Positions 35,724-49,159 of a DNA stretch of 64,000 nt are shown here, in pieces (within the stretch, counting starts at the first letter, position 1; each line of letters starts with the position of its first letter). The translations under genes and the position numbers were made by a program. The stretch comes from Phorcus lineatus. Lineage: Eukaryota > Mollusca > Gastropoda > Trochida > Trochidae. The notes beneath the pieces were generated by a model. The model was given only the letters and a program-made list of their open reading frames with translations. It was not told the DNA's origin and searched no databases. The stretch covers positions 1,240,001-1,304,000 of the forward strand of contig OV121082.1 of assembly GCA_921293015.1 (NCBI GenBank). Reading direction: 5' to 3'.

Positions 35724-36289
35724 CTTGTCAGGAAGAGGCATAAGGGATGCTGCCGCGGCGGCAGCAGTAGCGGCGACGGCTGCGGCACTACAGGTAGAAC
35801 ACATGCTTTGATTGAAGTGGGCTCCCTCATCCCTGCCCGTCACTCCATTAGTGTTTTGACTAGCGGTGTCTAGCGGAGGAGGGCGAAGTGGGCCCCCTGA
35901 CCCGAGCCCCCAATGACGGTGGAGGTAATATATCATGTCAGTTGCTAGGCTATGACACTTGACAGATTGCCAGCCAGCCAGAGCAGAGGAGAGTAGGAGA
36001 GAGAGAAGAGAGGAGTCGAGAGGTGGACCAGCGAGGAGTTGAGTGAGAGAGAGGGAGAGAGGGGTCCTCCCTCTGCCTGGTCAGATAGACAGATAGTGGG
36101 AGGATGAATGAGAGAGAGGTCTTGTCAGGCCACACTGGCTGTTACACCTCACACCCTGCACACGCAGCATGGAAGTAGCTGTCTCACATGGACTCCTTAC
36201 CAAGGAGGGCTAACTCTCTCTTTACACCCGGTGTCCGAGCCATTCACACACAACACTGGCATCCTGGACAGATGGACAGACAGAGGGAT

Positions 36290-36312
36290 GGACAGACAGA
36301 CAGACAGACAGA
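36290..36312. repeat. (GACA)n microsatellite
   Basis: A perfect gacagacagacagacagaca run, next to a GA-rich tract at about 35980-36065. Confidence 0.9.
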
Positions 36313-38982
36313 GGATAGCTATATACACAGCCGATGCTCTTCTTCACATGCTCGTCACTTGTAGGCTACTGCTCATGCTCTGACCGGGCAATTTCTCTGA
36401 ATCAATGAGTTCGGTAGCCCTGTAGCCCAACCGAACCGCTACCTTGAGATGCACCGTCAGTCAGGTAGCGGGGAAACATCCCTGGGAGCAGTGACAGCCA
36501 GCCTCTCAGAGTCAACACTAAACTGACACCTCACAATCAGGCAAAACTGCCGTGAACAATCAGCTACATCAAGATGAGGCCAAGTGATAATGAAGATGCA
36601 GCCACTCCACGTTCCTTTCCGTCACCTCTCAGTTGCAGATATTTCCTCGGCCCTCGTAGCTCATTCATACAAACACCTGTCACTTGTTCCACTTACACGG
36701 CCCTCCAACATCTCAGCACTGAGCCCCGTCATGCCCCTATCAGCCAATATCGATACACGTATTAGTGTCACAATCCACCACAAATCATTGTTCTCTTGTC
36801 ACTGACTCCCTGCTCCAACACCTTTCATTTTTAACTCTCATCTACACCATTCAGCTGATTAATTAACTCCATTTTTCCCCTATTAAAAAAATACCTCTTA
36901 AAACAATCACTTTTCATCATGAATATACAATTAATAAATTTCCTCTCAAGAAATATAATTTGGCCTTTTTTCAATAGATGATTATTCTGCTTTGAGTAAC
37001 TTTATACTTACAATATATCATTTTATTACATAAATATTGTCAGGGGATTTTCTGTCATTGCTTTTATGTTGTAATTAAATTAAATGACAAACAACAAAAA
37101 TCTAAACATACAATTTGTACCGAGTATCCAACCTAACATTACAATATAAAATTATTTTTCAATTAAAAACCTTTAACTAAAGAAACTAAAAATTCTCTTA
37201 CAAATGTTAATAAATTTTCGATTAAGATTATTTGATCAATATTAAAAGAAAGGTGATCATTAGATTGAAAACCGTTTCCCAAATGTTGTTACATGAGAAA
37301 TAATAGGAGGGAACCCAAAGACTTGTAAGGCAAGTGAGAACCAGTACACATGATACAACTTGAAACATTGCTCGCTTCATCCAACATCTAAAGCTTATAA
37401 TTTCCTTTTTATTACTTCTTTCATGGTCAGATGTCAAAGAGGTTTTTATGTACTGTATGTGGAGCCATTGCCGATAAACTAGTGACAATGTATCCAATAA
37501 CAGAATTCCGAGTTAGTCGAGTCACACGATGTTAGTGTATACAACCATCCCTCCACCTAATTCATCTACAGGGAATTGTTCCTGCTAATTTTTGCCCGAG
37601 ATGAAATCCAATAAAGAGCTAGGACTTCATGATGACATGTTGAGACATAAACTTGTACTGACATCATAGCACCGTTGAGATTCAGTCGGGACGGACTGAC
37701 TGCGTAATCAAATACCATAAAATATGGTATTTAATAATTCGCTCGGCCCACATCTATGATAAAAGACATATTCCTTTTTAAAATGACATCACACAAAATC
37801 TGTCAAAGTTTGTTTCGATAATTTCCATCAAGAAAACCTGCCCCTCCTCTTGTTTTAACTTGTGTCAAAAATAAATAAGGATCAAGCCAAAAAAACTTCT
37901 TCTTTGGACATTGATCTTTCCTAGATTCTTACATCAGATATAGAAGTCAGACTTTTTGACTGTTTAATTCCCGAGTCTGATAAGAGCCTGGTTAAGATGA
38001 CGCCTAGGTCTTATCAGTAATCCAATATACGAGAGAAGCATCCTCACAAAGATTTTCTTGAATTTAAATATGATTACGATTTTTAAATGAAGACTGACGA
38101 GGCGAGGGCAAGTACGCCAGATCAACAAATATGCACATTGACAAGAAAAAATCTTTTCAAGATGACATATCTCACTAGTCATCGGTGAAATTCTTATTTA
38201 TTTTCAAGCTTTAATCCCTCAAAAAATCAGCTTTTAATAGAATTAAAGAATTAATTTCGTTGAGAAGAAGCTGTAAAAGGACATCATAAACAGATTTAAT
38301 CTACTAAGTTTGCTAGATTCAAAACTCAACATGAGGTTTAACCAATAATCTACATGAACTTCAATTTCATTTTTTTTCAGTGGAATTATTCTTAAAAAAT
38401 AAAACTGAATTCAACTAAACCTTACCAGTTGACGTGACAATCGTATTCTTGATTTTTCCTGAAATCAGTCAGTGTTATTCTTTTTCAGTAAAAGAAACCT
38501 ATTTTTAAAAACGGATAAAGATGTAACAAAAAAACCAAATGATAATGCCAATACTGAAACTAAATTTTGTCAAATATAAATTAACAAGTCTTTATCTTTT
38601 CTCTGACTTTTAATCTACAACATTTCCTCCGCAACTGAAATAAGCCATTTCACCATACTTCACCAAATGACTCTTAAAACAGAGATATTGAAATAATGAA
38701 CACCGGCCATAATGTGAACACTTCACCTGAATGTCATTCCATCTTTCTAGGTCAATGAACAATAACTTTAGATGGGAGAACTCCTCATATTTTAGATTAA
38801 AATGAAAAAGGCAAGTCAAAAAGTAGGGAGAAGGGATTGGATATCATCCTGTTGACTAGGACTCTTCAGCAAATGAGCTAATCCTCAAATAGCGTTAGAA
38901 GTCCTACAATATCTGCTAATTCAGCTTGTGCCCCAGGCTCAACTAAGGGCTTCTCGCTCTTCTGTAATATGCTCTGCATCCT

Positions 38983-39006
38983 GGGGGGGGGGGGGGGGGG
39001 GGGGGG
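38983..39006 (+). repeat. G24 homopolymer run
   Basis: 24 consecutive G on the plus strand, with further G runs just after. Length is prone to sequencing error. Confidence 0.9.
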
Positions 39007-39960
39007 ATGTTTGAAGGAGGGTAGGGGGGGATCTTACGGTTCATAAGGGTCTAGAATTGACCATTCATTAAATTTGAAAGATGATAGATGTATCTAAATT
39101 CAGTAAAGATCATGTGCAACACTGTCCCTATTCCAAACAGCAGGAAGAGGAGATAACTCTGTAGGAAGTAGACTCAATATTGAATTGATTCTTGGCACAA
39201 ATGTTGCGGACGTGCAAGTTTGTATTATCAACGTTTTGTTACTTTCTTCCATAGAAGCTGTAAATACACAATATATTCTCATTATCACCAATAGCGAAGG
39301 GTTATAGAAACTTGTAGGTTTTCTATAGGTCTGTAAACATGACCAATGTTAGCCGATCTGCTGGTTCCATGGTTTGTACAAATGTGACATCAAGGGATAT
39401 GCACCTGCGGACCTGAGGCAATTGGAATCCTAAACCAAGTGTTTTAAGTATAGGTTAACTGTGCCTTTAACACTGAGAAGCTTTCTGGACCCTAACACAT
39501 GATACTTAAATGTCATTTCAATATTTGTCCGAAAAAATTCTCATAAAGAATAATTCATATTGACTCGAAACTTCTCAGAGACGTGACTATATGGCTCTTT
39601 GAGACATGACCATATGGATCCACATATATATATCTGAAGTTTCCTTGACCACTGTCCGATGGAGACTGATTGGGTGCAACTCTGACATGTCATCCAGTTG
39701 TCTCCCTTGTTCACTTCTCCCCGAGTCAGAAGGTGGTTCTGAAAAAGATGAACCGGCTGCAATGTTGTGCAATGGAGTATGGTTGGATCCAGCATCCCCA
39801 TGATGCCCTCTGGTCCACATCCTCGGTGTTACAGAGGTACACCAGTGGATCTGTGACATGTCAGTCAAGAGTCTTCAGTTCTACCAATTGCAAAGAAAAA
39901 GAAGCAGATTGAGAACAAGCTGTTTGTGTGACTGTCATATTTGGGATTGTTGCCCCTGTG

Positions 39961-40132
39961 ATTGTTTCACCGAATCCTGTACTGCGGATCTGTGACAGGG
40001 CTGATTGTTTCACTGAATCCTGTACTGCGGATCTGTGACAGGGCTGATTGTTTCACTGAATCTTGTACTGCGGATCTGTGACAGGGCTGATTGTTTTACC
40101 GAATCCTGTACTGCGGATCTGTGACAAGGCTG
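39961..40132. repeat. 43-bp minisatellite, four copies
   Basis: Copies start at 39961, 40004, 40047 and 40090. Each begins attgttt[ct]ac[ct]gaatc and ends ctgtgaca[ag]ggctg. They differ at only a few positions. Confidence 0.96.
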
Positions 40133-42029
40133 ATTGTAACTGCTATCTGTTTATCCCTGCTGCCCAACACTCGGCAGTAACACTTGTCAGAACACTACTT
40201 ATTGGGATCAGTGTCACTGACTGATGAAAATTGTCACTTTGGGCAATTAACCCTTTGACTACAAGGTGCCTGCAACAAGCCATTTGCCAGCTGTATTTCG
40301 GAGTCTGTTGGAGCTATGCATAATGCTTGCTTGACATTCAACCACTTTAAATAAACTCTATCATCAAAAAGGAATTACTGACAATTGTCAGTTGACATAG
40401 TTAACCCTTATCCTGCTTGATATTTATCTTGCAATTCTCACTGCAGTAAAGGGAGCTTGTAGAGATTATTGATATTGAGTTGGTGTGTCTGAAATCGTCA
40501 CCGGCGAGTCTAGCATCACTGAGAACAGTGGACTCGACTCCCTGATTAATACGGTGGGCAGGTCTCTACCTCTCCGCATGAGAGAGGGACTTTACAAAGA
40601 CTACTGATTTCAAAGTGGGTCGATTTGCCCACTGAATCAACTCATCAAACCAAGCCAATTACAACACTTAACCCTTAACCGGCTGATTTATTTCTTGCTT
40701 AATTCTTCATCAGAGGCCAACTTCTAGGAATATTAAGTAATGTAGCATTTTAGTGAGTCAGGCCCTTACAAATATAAAGAATCTTACTGTAAAGGTGTTA
40801 TTGCTTGACAAGGAACTTATCTTGAGCAGACAGAGAAAATTACATTCTAATTTCTGTCTGCTAACGTTTGTCAGTTACAAGCAAAGTTCAAAAGAGTAAA
40901 TGGTAAAATATTTCTGTGAGGATGTCGTTTTTGAGTTGATGTGAATGTCTAAGATTATGTAAATTAATTAATTGTTACGACATTGTCACCATTTTCAACC
41001 AGATCTACAAACAAACATTATCAAATAACAAGCTACATTAATCTTAATTCTCGTCCCCCTCAATCCAAATCAACCTACAGGATCAAGAGGCAAGCACTTA
41101 ATGGACGGCTGTGCACGGATCAAGCCTATTCATTTCAGCGACATCTTCAACTCCTGGCCTGCATGTGCCTAATCACAAACGCAAACACTGGTATACCAAA
41201 ACAATCGGCCAGTCCTGCTAGGGACATTCAATTTGGGATGTTGACCGTCCTAACAGCGAGATAACTGGCTTACATGCTAATAGAGGAGCGGGATAGTGCA
41301 GTCATTACGGGTTATCGGCCAGTTTGAAGGTTGCTCTATGTCGGACTGCTGTAGAATCAACACCAGCAGCCGATGAATGGTGGACTATTGAGTTGGAGGA
41401 TCAATGCTCAATAGAGATGTCCTGTTCATCTGCTTTGACTTGCTCCGATCATGCACAGGTGTTGCGCTGTTTGAGTTTCTCCCTGCCGGTGTAATCATGA
41501 ATGGGGCTTGGCTTTCTGAAGTTTGCTGTTGTTATAGGGATAGGTAGCGTACCTTCACTGTGCTTGTTTAACCATTCTCGATGAATATATATATAACTTT
41601 CTTTTTTAGTGAGTGTGTTAAAAGAGTTTTGCTGAGTAAGCTACTTGATTATCACAATGACTTTCAATATGAAGAAACTTACTTTTGTAGACCCTACACT
41701 TGTAGTTTCTGTAAAATGGCATCAATTGTTCTGAACTATCTAATTTAGTAGACTAATGGTTAATGAGTGTAGCATGAAAGCATGTACATATTGGACACCT
41801 GTATGTTTCCAGCCAGTCAGCCTTAAATGTCGGGTTTATTTTTTCTGAAGTTTGTTCTCATAGATGATTTTATTTCAGAATCATGTATGTAGATGTCATA
41901 ATTGTCTTGTAATGCAAGAACAGGATTAAATTGCAGATTACCCTTTTTTCACATCCTAACAATCATGTCAACTTTCCAATACAATAAGCCACCACCTGGA
42001 GGCATACGAGATATAATATCTGTGTTGTG

Positions 42030-42310
42030 TTGTCCTTCTAAATCATTTCGTAATTGAATAAAAAACAAACAAACAGGGCAATAACTTCCATTCCATAAAT
42101 GATTTGACCCTGAAGAGTATGATACATTCAAATACTCTTTGATTACCCAGCATTTCCTGCAGACACTGGAGAAAGGCCTGCACTACAGCTGAACGGATTG
42201 CAATGAAACCTGACACAAACATCTCCACGTAACCATAAACATGGAACTCGATACCAGGTGCCAGAAAACTCATCCCACGAGGCGAATTCATTTTATGAGG
42301 ATTTAAGGTC
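42030..42310. repeat. Probable interspersed repeat fragment
   Basis: Contains agggcaataactt (42075-42087) and, about 110 bases later, gctgaacggattgcaatgaa. Both resemble words I associate with dispersed repeats in molluscan and other invertebrate genomes. No coding capacity. Confidence 0.35.
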
Positions 42311-44219
42311 AGAATTTGCTCTTTAGGTGATAAATTACCGCAATCGACCAAAAAAAAAAGATTTCCTGACTACTTGAAGAAGTGAAGATTTGAGAGAAAT
42401 TGAACACAGACAGGTACTACGGCAATAAAACTGTGACGGCTGGCGCTTCGTATCACGGAGCCAGTGACATGGAGAAGTAGTTCCGAGAATCAGCAAAGAT
42501 GGTGATCCCTCCTCTCAGTCCAACTCGATCCCATTTCTCCATTTCTAGAATTATTGATCCCGGTACACAAGACTTCAGGCCACTTGCACAAAAGATGTGG
42601 TTTTCTTCAAATGATTAACCAAATTCCATTTGGGTCAGCATTTCTTTCTTAAATTTTAGTTATTGATTATTTCCCGAGAGATGAGAGCCTTTCTCCTATT
42701 GTTGGAGAGCTCTTAAGCTACGGGACATGCCAAGAAACGCCACTACGAGCGATACCTCGGTGTGAAAAACACACGCATTCTACACAATGCACGCTTCCTA
42801 TAACGCACAGAGCAGATTTCAATAAAACTTTTTTCCCCTCTTCTTGGCAATGATTCTAACCCTTGGCGAACAAATCCATAATTTTGATGTCTACAGAAAT
42901 CTTTCAATTGTAAAAAGATTATTTTAATTCGTGAAAAAATCACGAAACGTACAAAATTGGTTGGAAATTGATGCAGACAGCTTCCCAAAGAAAGCAAATT
43001 AGCGTGTTGTTTATATTTCTCTGAATGAAGTTTGCAACGCCCTAAAGACCTTTCTGATAATCAAACAAGATAATAGAGGAGAAAGAAAAACAGTTATTTC
43101 AGTGAATTTAAAAAGGAAAAATAATCAATACGGTCTAGAAATTTGTCTAAATGAAACAAGTAAAATGCAATAACTTCCGTAATGCCGCTTACGACATATT
43201 GAAAACATCAATAATTTCTGATAAAACATCATCGGCTTACATAAAATCAAAGTAATTTTTTTAAATACCACTTGAAAACTTAAGTAAAGTAGTAGCCCTC
43301 AACAATTAACAATTTCTGAATAAAATGTTCTTTTAAAACGCCAGTTTGAAGGATTTTCAAAGCAAAACCACCAAAAAAATTAACAAATTTATTTTAAAAA
43401 CTTACAAAAACTTTGAAAGGCTAAAACAAGATAGCCAAGTTTTCTAAAGCAAATTAATAAAAATGAGATCACATATCAATTAGTAAACTTTTGATACTTA
43501 TGACTCTTAAGATTCTTTTAATCACCATAAGTATATCAAATAATTTTGACAGTAGAATATGGTAAGCTTTCTAAACTAAAGCTAAAAGTGAAAGTCCAAC
43601 ACAGCTTGTTAAGGTGCGAGCACTGACTTTTATGGAGGTATTGTGAAAGTGATTTTGGTGGATTATGACTTTGGATATTTACAGATAAGGATGTTAGTAA
43701 TGACAGGCTTCGCTATCCATTTCAATATCACAATATATTAGATATAGGAGAGTGTACTGCAATACGTATTGCACTATATAAGCACATTTCAGTTTTTCCA
43801 TAATCTCCTGACTAAATAACAGCAATAAGAACAGTGATCAATGCTCAACTGGCTCATTTTGTATAGAGAGATAATTCAATCACTGGTTTCCGACCTTTAA
43901 CATGTCCGTGCTATTTTCACTTTCCAACATTCAGTAAAAATACGCTTTTTTTTCGGCGACGTTTTTCTACATTTTACACAGAATTTTTTTTTTTAAAATC
44001 TCCGATATATTGGATATTTTCAGAAAGAGTGTACTGGTATGTATCATGTTGTTTCTGTATTGCAATACACCAATATACAGATACTACTGCGCATCCTCAA
44101 TGTTTAGGTATAGAAAAAGAATGTTTAGGTATAAAATAAGAATTTTTAAGGTGAAAACCACTGAAATAAATAAAGAAACTTATGGCACAGTAAGATGACT
44201 AAAGAAATCTGAGACTTAC

Positions 44220-44305
44220 CATTGAAGCACCATTGGCGTAGTAGGGGGGCATCAGGAACCCAATAGGGCTCTGGCCCGGACCCGGTGGTTGGGCAGCGGC
44301 CTTGT
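44220..44305 (-). CDS. TCF/LEF: TCF exon: Pro/Gly-rich segment N-terminal to the Groucho-binding region
   Basis: This 86-bp internal exon has an acceptor after ...TTGCTTACAG and a donor ATG|gtaagt. It is entered in phase 1 (two bases, AC, finish a codon) and leaves in phase 0. It encodes 28 codons beginning KAAAQPPGPGQSPIGFL and ending PPYYANGASM. The pattern PG..P.gFlMpPYY.NG matches the vertebrate TCF/LEF segment PGYPFIMIP...PYLPNGS, between the beta-catenin-binding domain and the central region. It joins the exon at 25670 in frame. The exon upstream of it was not found; the missing codon start is one base. The identification rests on family resemblance and on phase agreement with the next exon. 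Confidence 0.85.
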
Positions 44306-47300
44306 CTGTAAGCAACACATAAATAATAAATAGGTGCAAAACAGACAAGTTTCAATGCATGGGTTAATTTTAGGGTATTCATACAGGTAATTCCTGGACC
44401 TGGATAGTTTTAAAATTACTGACAATGAAGCATATATGAAGAAGTATGCATTATAGTATTAAACTCAACATTATGGATTGATCACAAAAAGAAATAACTT
44501 AGTTTTACAAAACATTAAAGCTTTACATAGAAGTTCTGCTTTTCTGGAATAATGAAAAAGCATCAAAAGTTACCTCCACAAGTAGAGCCATTAATGATTT
44601 AGCCATCTCAATTTCAAGGCTTAATAACTAGTCTGGGATAATACATATTTGATATAACTTTTTAGTACAGTTCTGATATGCCTTCATGTTCAAAAAGTTC
44701 AAAGTTATATCGTGGAATCACAGCATTTGAAGAGATATAAAACTTTCATTTCGACCCGAAAGTTTACGATACAGGTAGAAAAATAAAAACCTAAAAAAAG
44801 ATAACTCCAGCTACCATCTGTAGAGCAAACAATTTAATGTGACTAATTCGTCGAGGTCATTAGAAAGGATAAAAAATCGCTCCTCAGATATGGATGATAA
44901 GTGCCTCTTAATTGTGCTGCCACCTGCTGGCCTCAATGTGAACTAGTGTTTTCTGAGGCCTCGACATGGCAACTGTCGGACAAATTCCGACCTGCCGATA
45001 ATTTCTTCTTACGATCCACCTGGTCCGAAATTACTGTTAATCTTTCAACATGGAATCAATCGCCAGATCTACCTCCGTTAAACTCATTATAGAAGAACTG
45101 CATGGAGAAGGGAAGATGAAAGTAAAAAACAAACATGACAAAAGCAATTAGTTTTTTGTGAGTGAATGAAAACCGAGATAATTACACTGAGGCATATTAC
45201 GAGGAAACAGCCGGTAGGTAATCAGCCACTTTGAGCTTCTCTCCATCCATAGCTTCCCTATCTTTTCAAGCCGAAACAAGCGTGTTTGAATTTCATTTAA
45301 AAACTGCTCGCCATAAGATCATATTTCTACCGAAATGAAGCAATAGGAAACGAGACAGAATCCAATAAATGATGCTTATTAAAAGATACTAGAGTCTAAC
45401 GTATCAATTTTGGCATTTGCCTTTGAAAGCTTGGCTCAACACAACATGAAAGAAGCACCCCAAGGCCACAACATTGTCAGTCTTTTGTGCTGTTTCTTTT
45501 ATCAACTTTCTCTTCAAAAACATTTTAGAGCAGGTAAAAATACTACAAGCTCGTTAATGCTATGGTACTGTGGCAGCACTGAAGCTTTCCTGGAGGAGAC
45601 GACAAGCTCAGGCCAGGAAGTCGGGTCTTGCTTCTATACACTAGCCACTAGGAATCTCTCTAAGGGACCAAGGGAGACAACTCTGCCTTGCTCAGTTGCC
45701 AAGGCAGTCAGTAAAGCTTGAATGTTATCGTGTGTGCAGCACTGAGATCCTGTTAATCAAATATTTGCAGTGACAATGTCGTATCATATCATGCCCCCAA
45801 GACAAGCGCAGAAAGAGGCAACTAATATTACCAATCATTTTTTTGCTTGATTTTTCTCCCAATAACATTATGCTTGAATAGGTCTCCATTTGAACTGTGA
45901 ATGGAGGGCAATTAAGGGAAGTGTGAGATATACATCAATACGGCAGCCTTTTTGCTCCAGTGCAGGTAATTACAACACACTGCCTAACCTTGGCTATTAC
46001 CCTGCTCCACGCCACCAGACCTACATGCATTGGAGCCAGTCACGTGATCTCTCTTTACAGACAATTACCACCAACATGCACTCCCCGCAACAATAGAGGC
46101 GACAGGGAGGATGCCCCTGCATATAATCAAGAGATGGATGGCGGCAAAATGCATTACTGAAATGATGTCAAAATGGAGATATGCCAATACTCGTCTGCTC
46201 GCCTGGACACCAGAGGCAGTCGGGAGGCTGACAGTTGACAGTCGAGATTAGAGATTAAGGACTTGGGGGGGATAAGCCAAGGCCGTTGTACGTGACACAA
46301 GGGTGGTGGGAGGGGAGGGGGAGAGAGGCGATGGCCGCTAGCATGTCAGGGTAGTAGAGTTACACAACACCCTCCTCTCCATGTCAGCTCACGTGTCTAA
46401 TCAATACACAAGTCCGTCCGTCCGATCAGCTGGCCGCGAGACGGATTGAAATAGAGGCTAGTCTGGCAATGGGAGCCAGTCATCAGTGACGAGATGACCA
46501 ATTCTGCCATCGTACGGCGACAAGAGCCTCTCATACAGACTACATCACCAATTAATACCGCATCAATTTTCCCTCCGAGACGACGAAATGAAAGTTCCAT
46601 ATTTTATTAATAAATCTTCGGCCAATTTCAATAATTTGACAAAAAATTAATTTGCCTTCCAACAACCCAGCTATTTGGGCAAGAGGGTTTATTGATGAAA
46701 TAATGCCTCCTTCCCATTAAAGTAAAAAAAAAAAATCAACATTGTTCGAGTTGAATTTCAGAGGTGCGATGATACAATGTGTTTAAAATCTCCAGCGGAC
46801 ATGGAAACCAATTGTTCTGCGTAGTTGAGGGAGTATCAATTAAAGAGGGCAAGTTCTGCCCGTCACTCTGTCCCCCCTATTTGTGATGCATGGAGGGATC
46901 TGGCAAACGTTGCCTCGGACCGAGACTCTAATAGCTGACCATCCCATCTGACTCTGTAATCTAAACAAATAATCTCTGTACGTGGTAAATTGAAAACATT
47001 TCAATGCGTAACTGATAATTAATTTTGAGAAAATAGTTTTTCTTCTTAATTGGTTTTAAAAATAATAAAATTGTGAAGCTTATTCAATCAATTCAATGAA
47101 AATGTATGATAAGGGTTCTTCTTCATATTTTAAAAATATGGTTGATGAATTGAGTAATGACTGACAAACAGTATTCAAAAACGATAAACTTGTCTGGAAA
47201 GTGTCAAGACTATAAATATGAATATCATTCATAAAGCAACCGACAGCTTGCAAACAGTCACAAAAGACTTGATTCAACTAACTCAGATAAAATCAATTAC

Positions 47301-48865
47301 GAGATTTATTACACAGTAAACTGATACAATGTAATCTCTGCCTCTTGTATCCCAGGGTGGCAGATACAATAATCTGTTTAACAAGCGCAATCAGGGGACA
47401 TCCGCCACCGTGACACTGATCCCATCTCCCGTCACTCACCTGTCCCCCTGGCCTCTGCCACGGAGAAGGGAGGGGGAAATACACTTACCCCTATCCTCAT
47501 AACATCATCATGGAGGGCAGGTGGATCCCAAAATATGATTTGTTCATCAAAATTCAACCTTTTCTTTTATGAAAAATACTTTCCAGCACAGTTATTGAGC
47601 AAAGCATCAGAAACAGTTACAGTATGTATATTGATTGGCAGGTGCTTCCTGGATAAAACACTTGATAACACTCTACTTCGCTTAGTTGGGCTTTGTCTTT
47701 TTTAAGTTTTGACAGTAATTGTAAATAAGTTTAACAATAGTTTTAAACCACATGTTTACAAGCATGTGTAGTGCACTACATTGGGTCACTCAGGCATCAA
47801 ACTCTTATCAAACTGCCAATTTCATTCATTGTTCAAATTGAAGACTTTCGGGTTTACTTAAACATTATCGATCAAATCAATCAGTTAAATAGTTTGACTA
47901 TCTACAAAACAATTATAAAAGGAAGAGATCAAAATCTTGAACAATCCAACAATGTTCAATCAACAAAACAGGAAAATAAAACGCTTCAATTTATTTGGTA
48001 TTTTTCGGAACCTGTTAATCCTTCGCACATCACACGATATCGCCTGTAGCCTCGAAGCTAGTGTCTTGCGTATCATACGGAGAGAAGGTGTATCTTATCT
48101 GCAGTACCACCTAATCTGGCAATTCTAAGGGGATAGCACCAACACTATCGTCAGAGATAGCGCTTCTGACAAATTTTGATAAGGGATGTCACAGGAGTGA
48201 TATGGAGCTGTCAACATGGGGCTTGCAGCACACAGAGGCGACATTTGATTTGTTACACGTCCATGTGACCTAAATTTTACCAATGTTTTACACAAAATAA
48301 TTTTACCGTAAATTTTGGTAACAAACTTTTAAAATGAAACAAATCCTTACCCATGTTATCAGAAGTTCTTAAAGGTGCTGTTATCTTTAAACATGTTTTT
48401 GGTAATATATTACTTCAAATTTTATTTCAATTTCATGTATTTTGTAACTTAAATAAAGTATCAATATATCATAGATTAGTCATTTACATTTGAAGCTTTC
48501 AAAAGTATTTTCAATAAAGGACTGGAATTCTGAAAAAAGAAATCTATTATAAAAGAAAAATAAAGAAAAAAGACTATATCAAGAATTAAATAATTGTTCC
48601 TAAATCCACCAACATTTTCCTTACAACAGACATTCCTCTGACAACTGGCCAAGAACTTAACCCTTAACCTAGGTATTCCTAGTAGAATACCTGTCTTCCA
48701 TCTTTAACCAATTCTTTACTTTATCAAGCTTTGATTCCTGTAGTTTGGCCACTCAGGTTACACACAGTCTTTTCAACAATAATCAACATTAACATGTCTG
48801 ATTACGAGACGCAGAACGGGCAAACAACCGGTAACAATTTGGCTACCTGACAGTGACACCAATCT

Positions 48866-49159
48866 TTACTGGTTAATCTGATGATGGCATAAAGCAAGCG
48901 GAGACTGCTCCAGGAAACGAGAAGTAGATAAACCCCGATTCAATCGGTTAGCAGATTCACCGCGGTCACTACGAAGAGGCCCAGGGGACAACATCTCGTT
49001 TTCTCCATTTAGGACGTCTGGCAGAAAACGTTGCCATCCTGGCAGGTAATCAGCCGGTAACGAGGAAGCAAAACCATTGTTACCACTGGTTGGAGAATCT
49101 CCCCCCATCTGTGTACAGCCAATAGATGGATGGAAAACTAACAACTTAGCTGATGACAA
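48866..49159 (-). other. Unrecognised open frame in the 5' TCF intron
   Basis: 97 codons, sense with the gene, with an unusually varied composition (for example GGDSPTSGNNGFASSLPADY and SDRGESANRLNRGLSTSRF). No family recognised and no convincing splice sites at its ends. Could be an unknown exon, a conserved element, or chance. Confidence 0.15.

Larger units (their letters stand above)
25671..44219 (-). other. TCF/LEF: Large TCF intron (18.5 kb) with candidate cassette exon
   Basis: Mostly AT-rich (notably about 30600-33950 and 36850-38800). Contents are described separately: a tRNA-like remnant near 27.9 kb, tandem repeats at 30376-30478, 31436-31479 and 39961-40132, the candidate exon 35664-35723 next to a GA/GACA-rich stretch (about 35960-36315), a G24 run at 38983-39006 and a probable interspersed repeat near 42.05-42.31 kb. 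No other coding exon was recognised. Confidence 0.75.
12460..44305 (-). other. TCF/LEF: TCF/LEF (pangolin-type) gene, 3' part, 8-part coding structure
   Basis: This is the span of the recognised coding exons. TCF/LEF proteins are nuclear HMG-box factors: with beta-catenin they activate Wnt targets, and with Groucho/TLE they repress them. Read on the minus strand, the exons are 44220-44305, 25550-25670, 24975-25059, 21699-21908, one of 19187-19370 / 18792-18990 / 18452-18650, then 17838-18000, 16061-16133 and 12460-12808. Phases fit throughout: 1>0, 0>1, 1>2, 2>2, 2>0, 0>1, 1>2, 2>stop. Every junction has AG at the acceptor and GT at the donor. Domain order matches the family: central Pro-rich region, HMG box, basic tail, C-clamp, acidic tail. 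The beta-catenin-binding N terminus is not in the window. Most protostomes have a single TCF gene, so this is probably the only one (inference). Confidence 0.95.

Noticed and set aside
39587..39868. Possible extra TCF exon (93-codon minus frame, Ser/Asp-rich)
   Set aside because: An acceptor-like ctttttcag exists, but there is no good donor in a compatible phase. The region contains the dispersed GGGAGACAACT word, so a repeat-derived frame is more likely.
45410..45721. 103-codon plus-strand frame
   Set aside because: No domain recognised, and it includes the dispersed aagggagacaactctg word, which indicates repeat-derived sequence.
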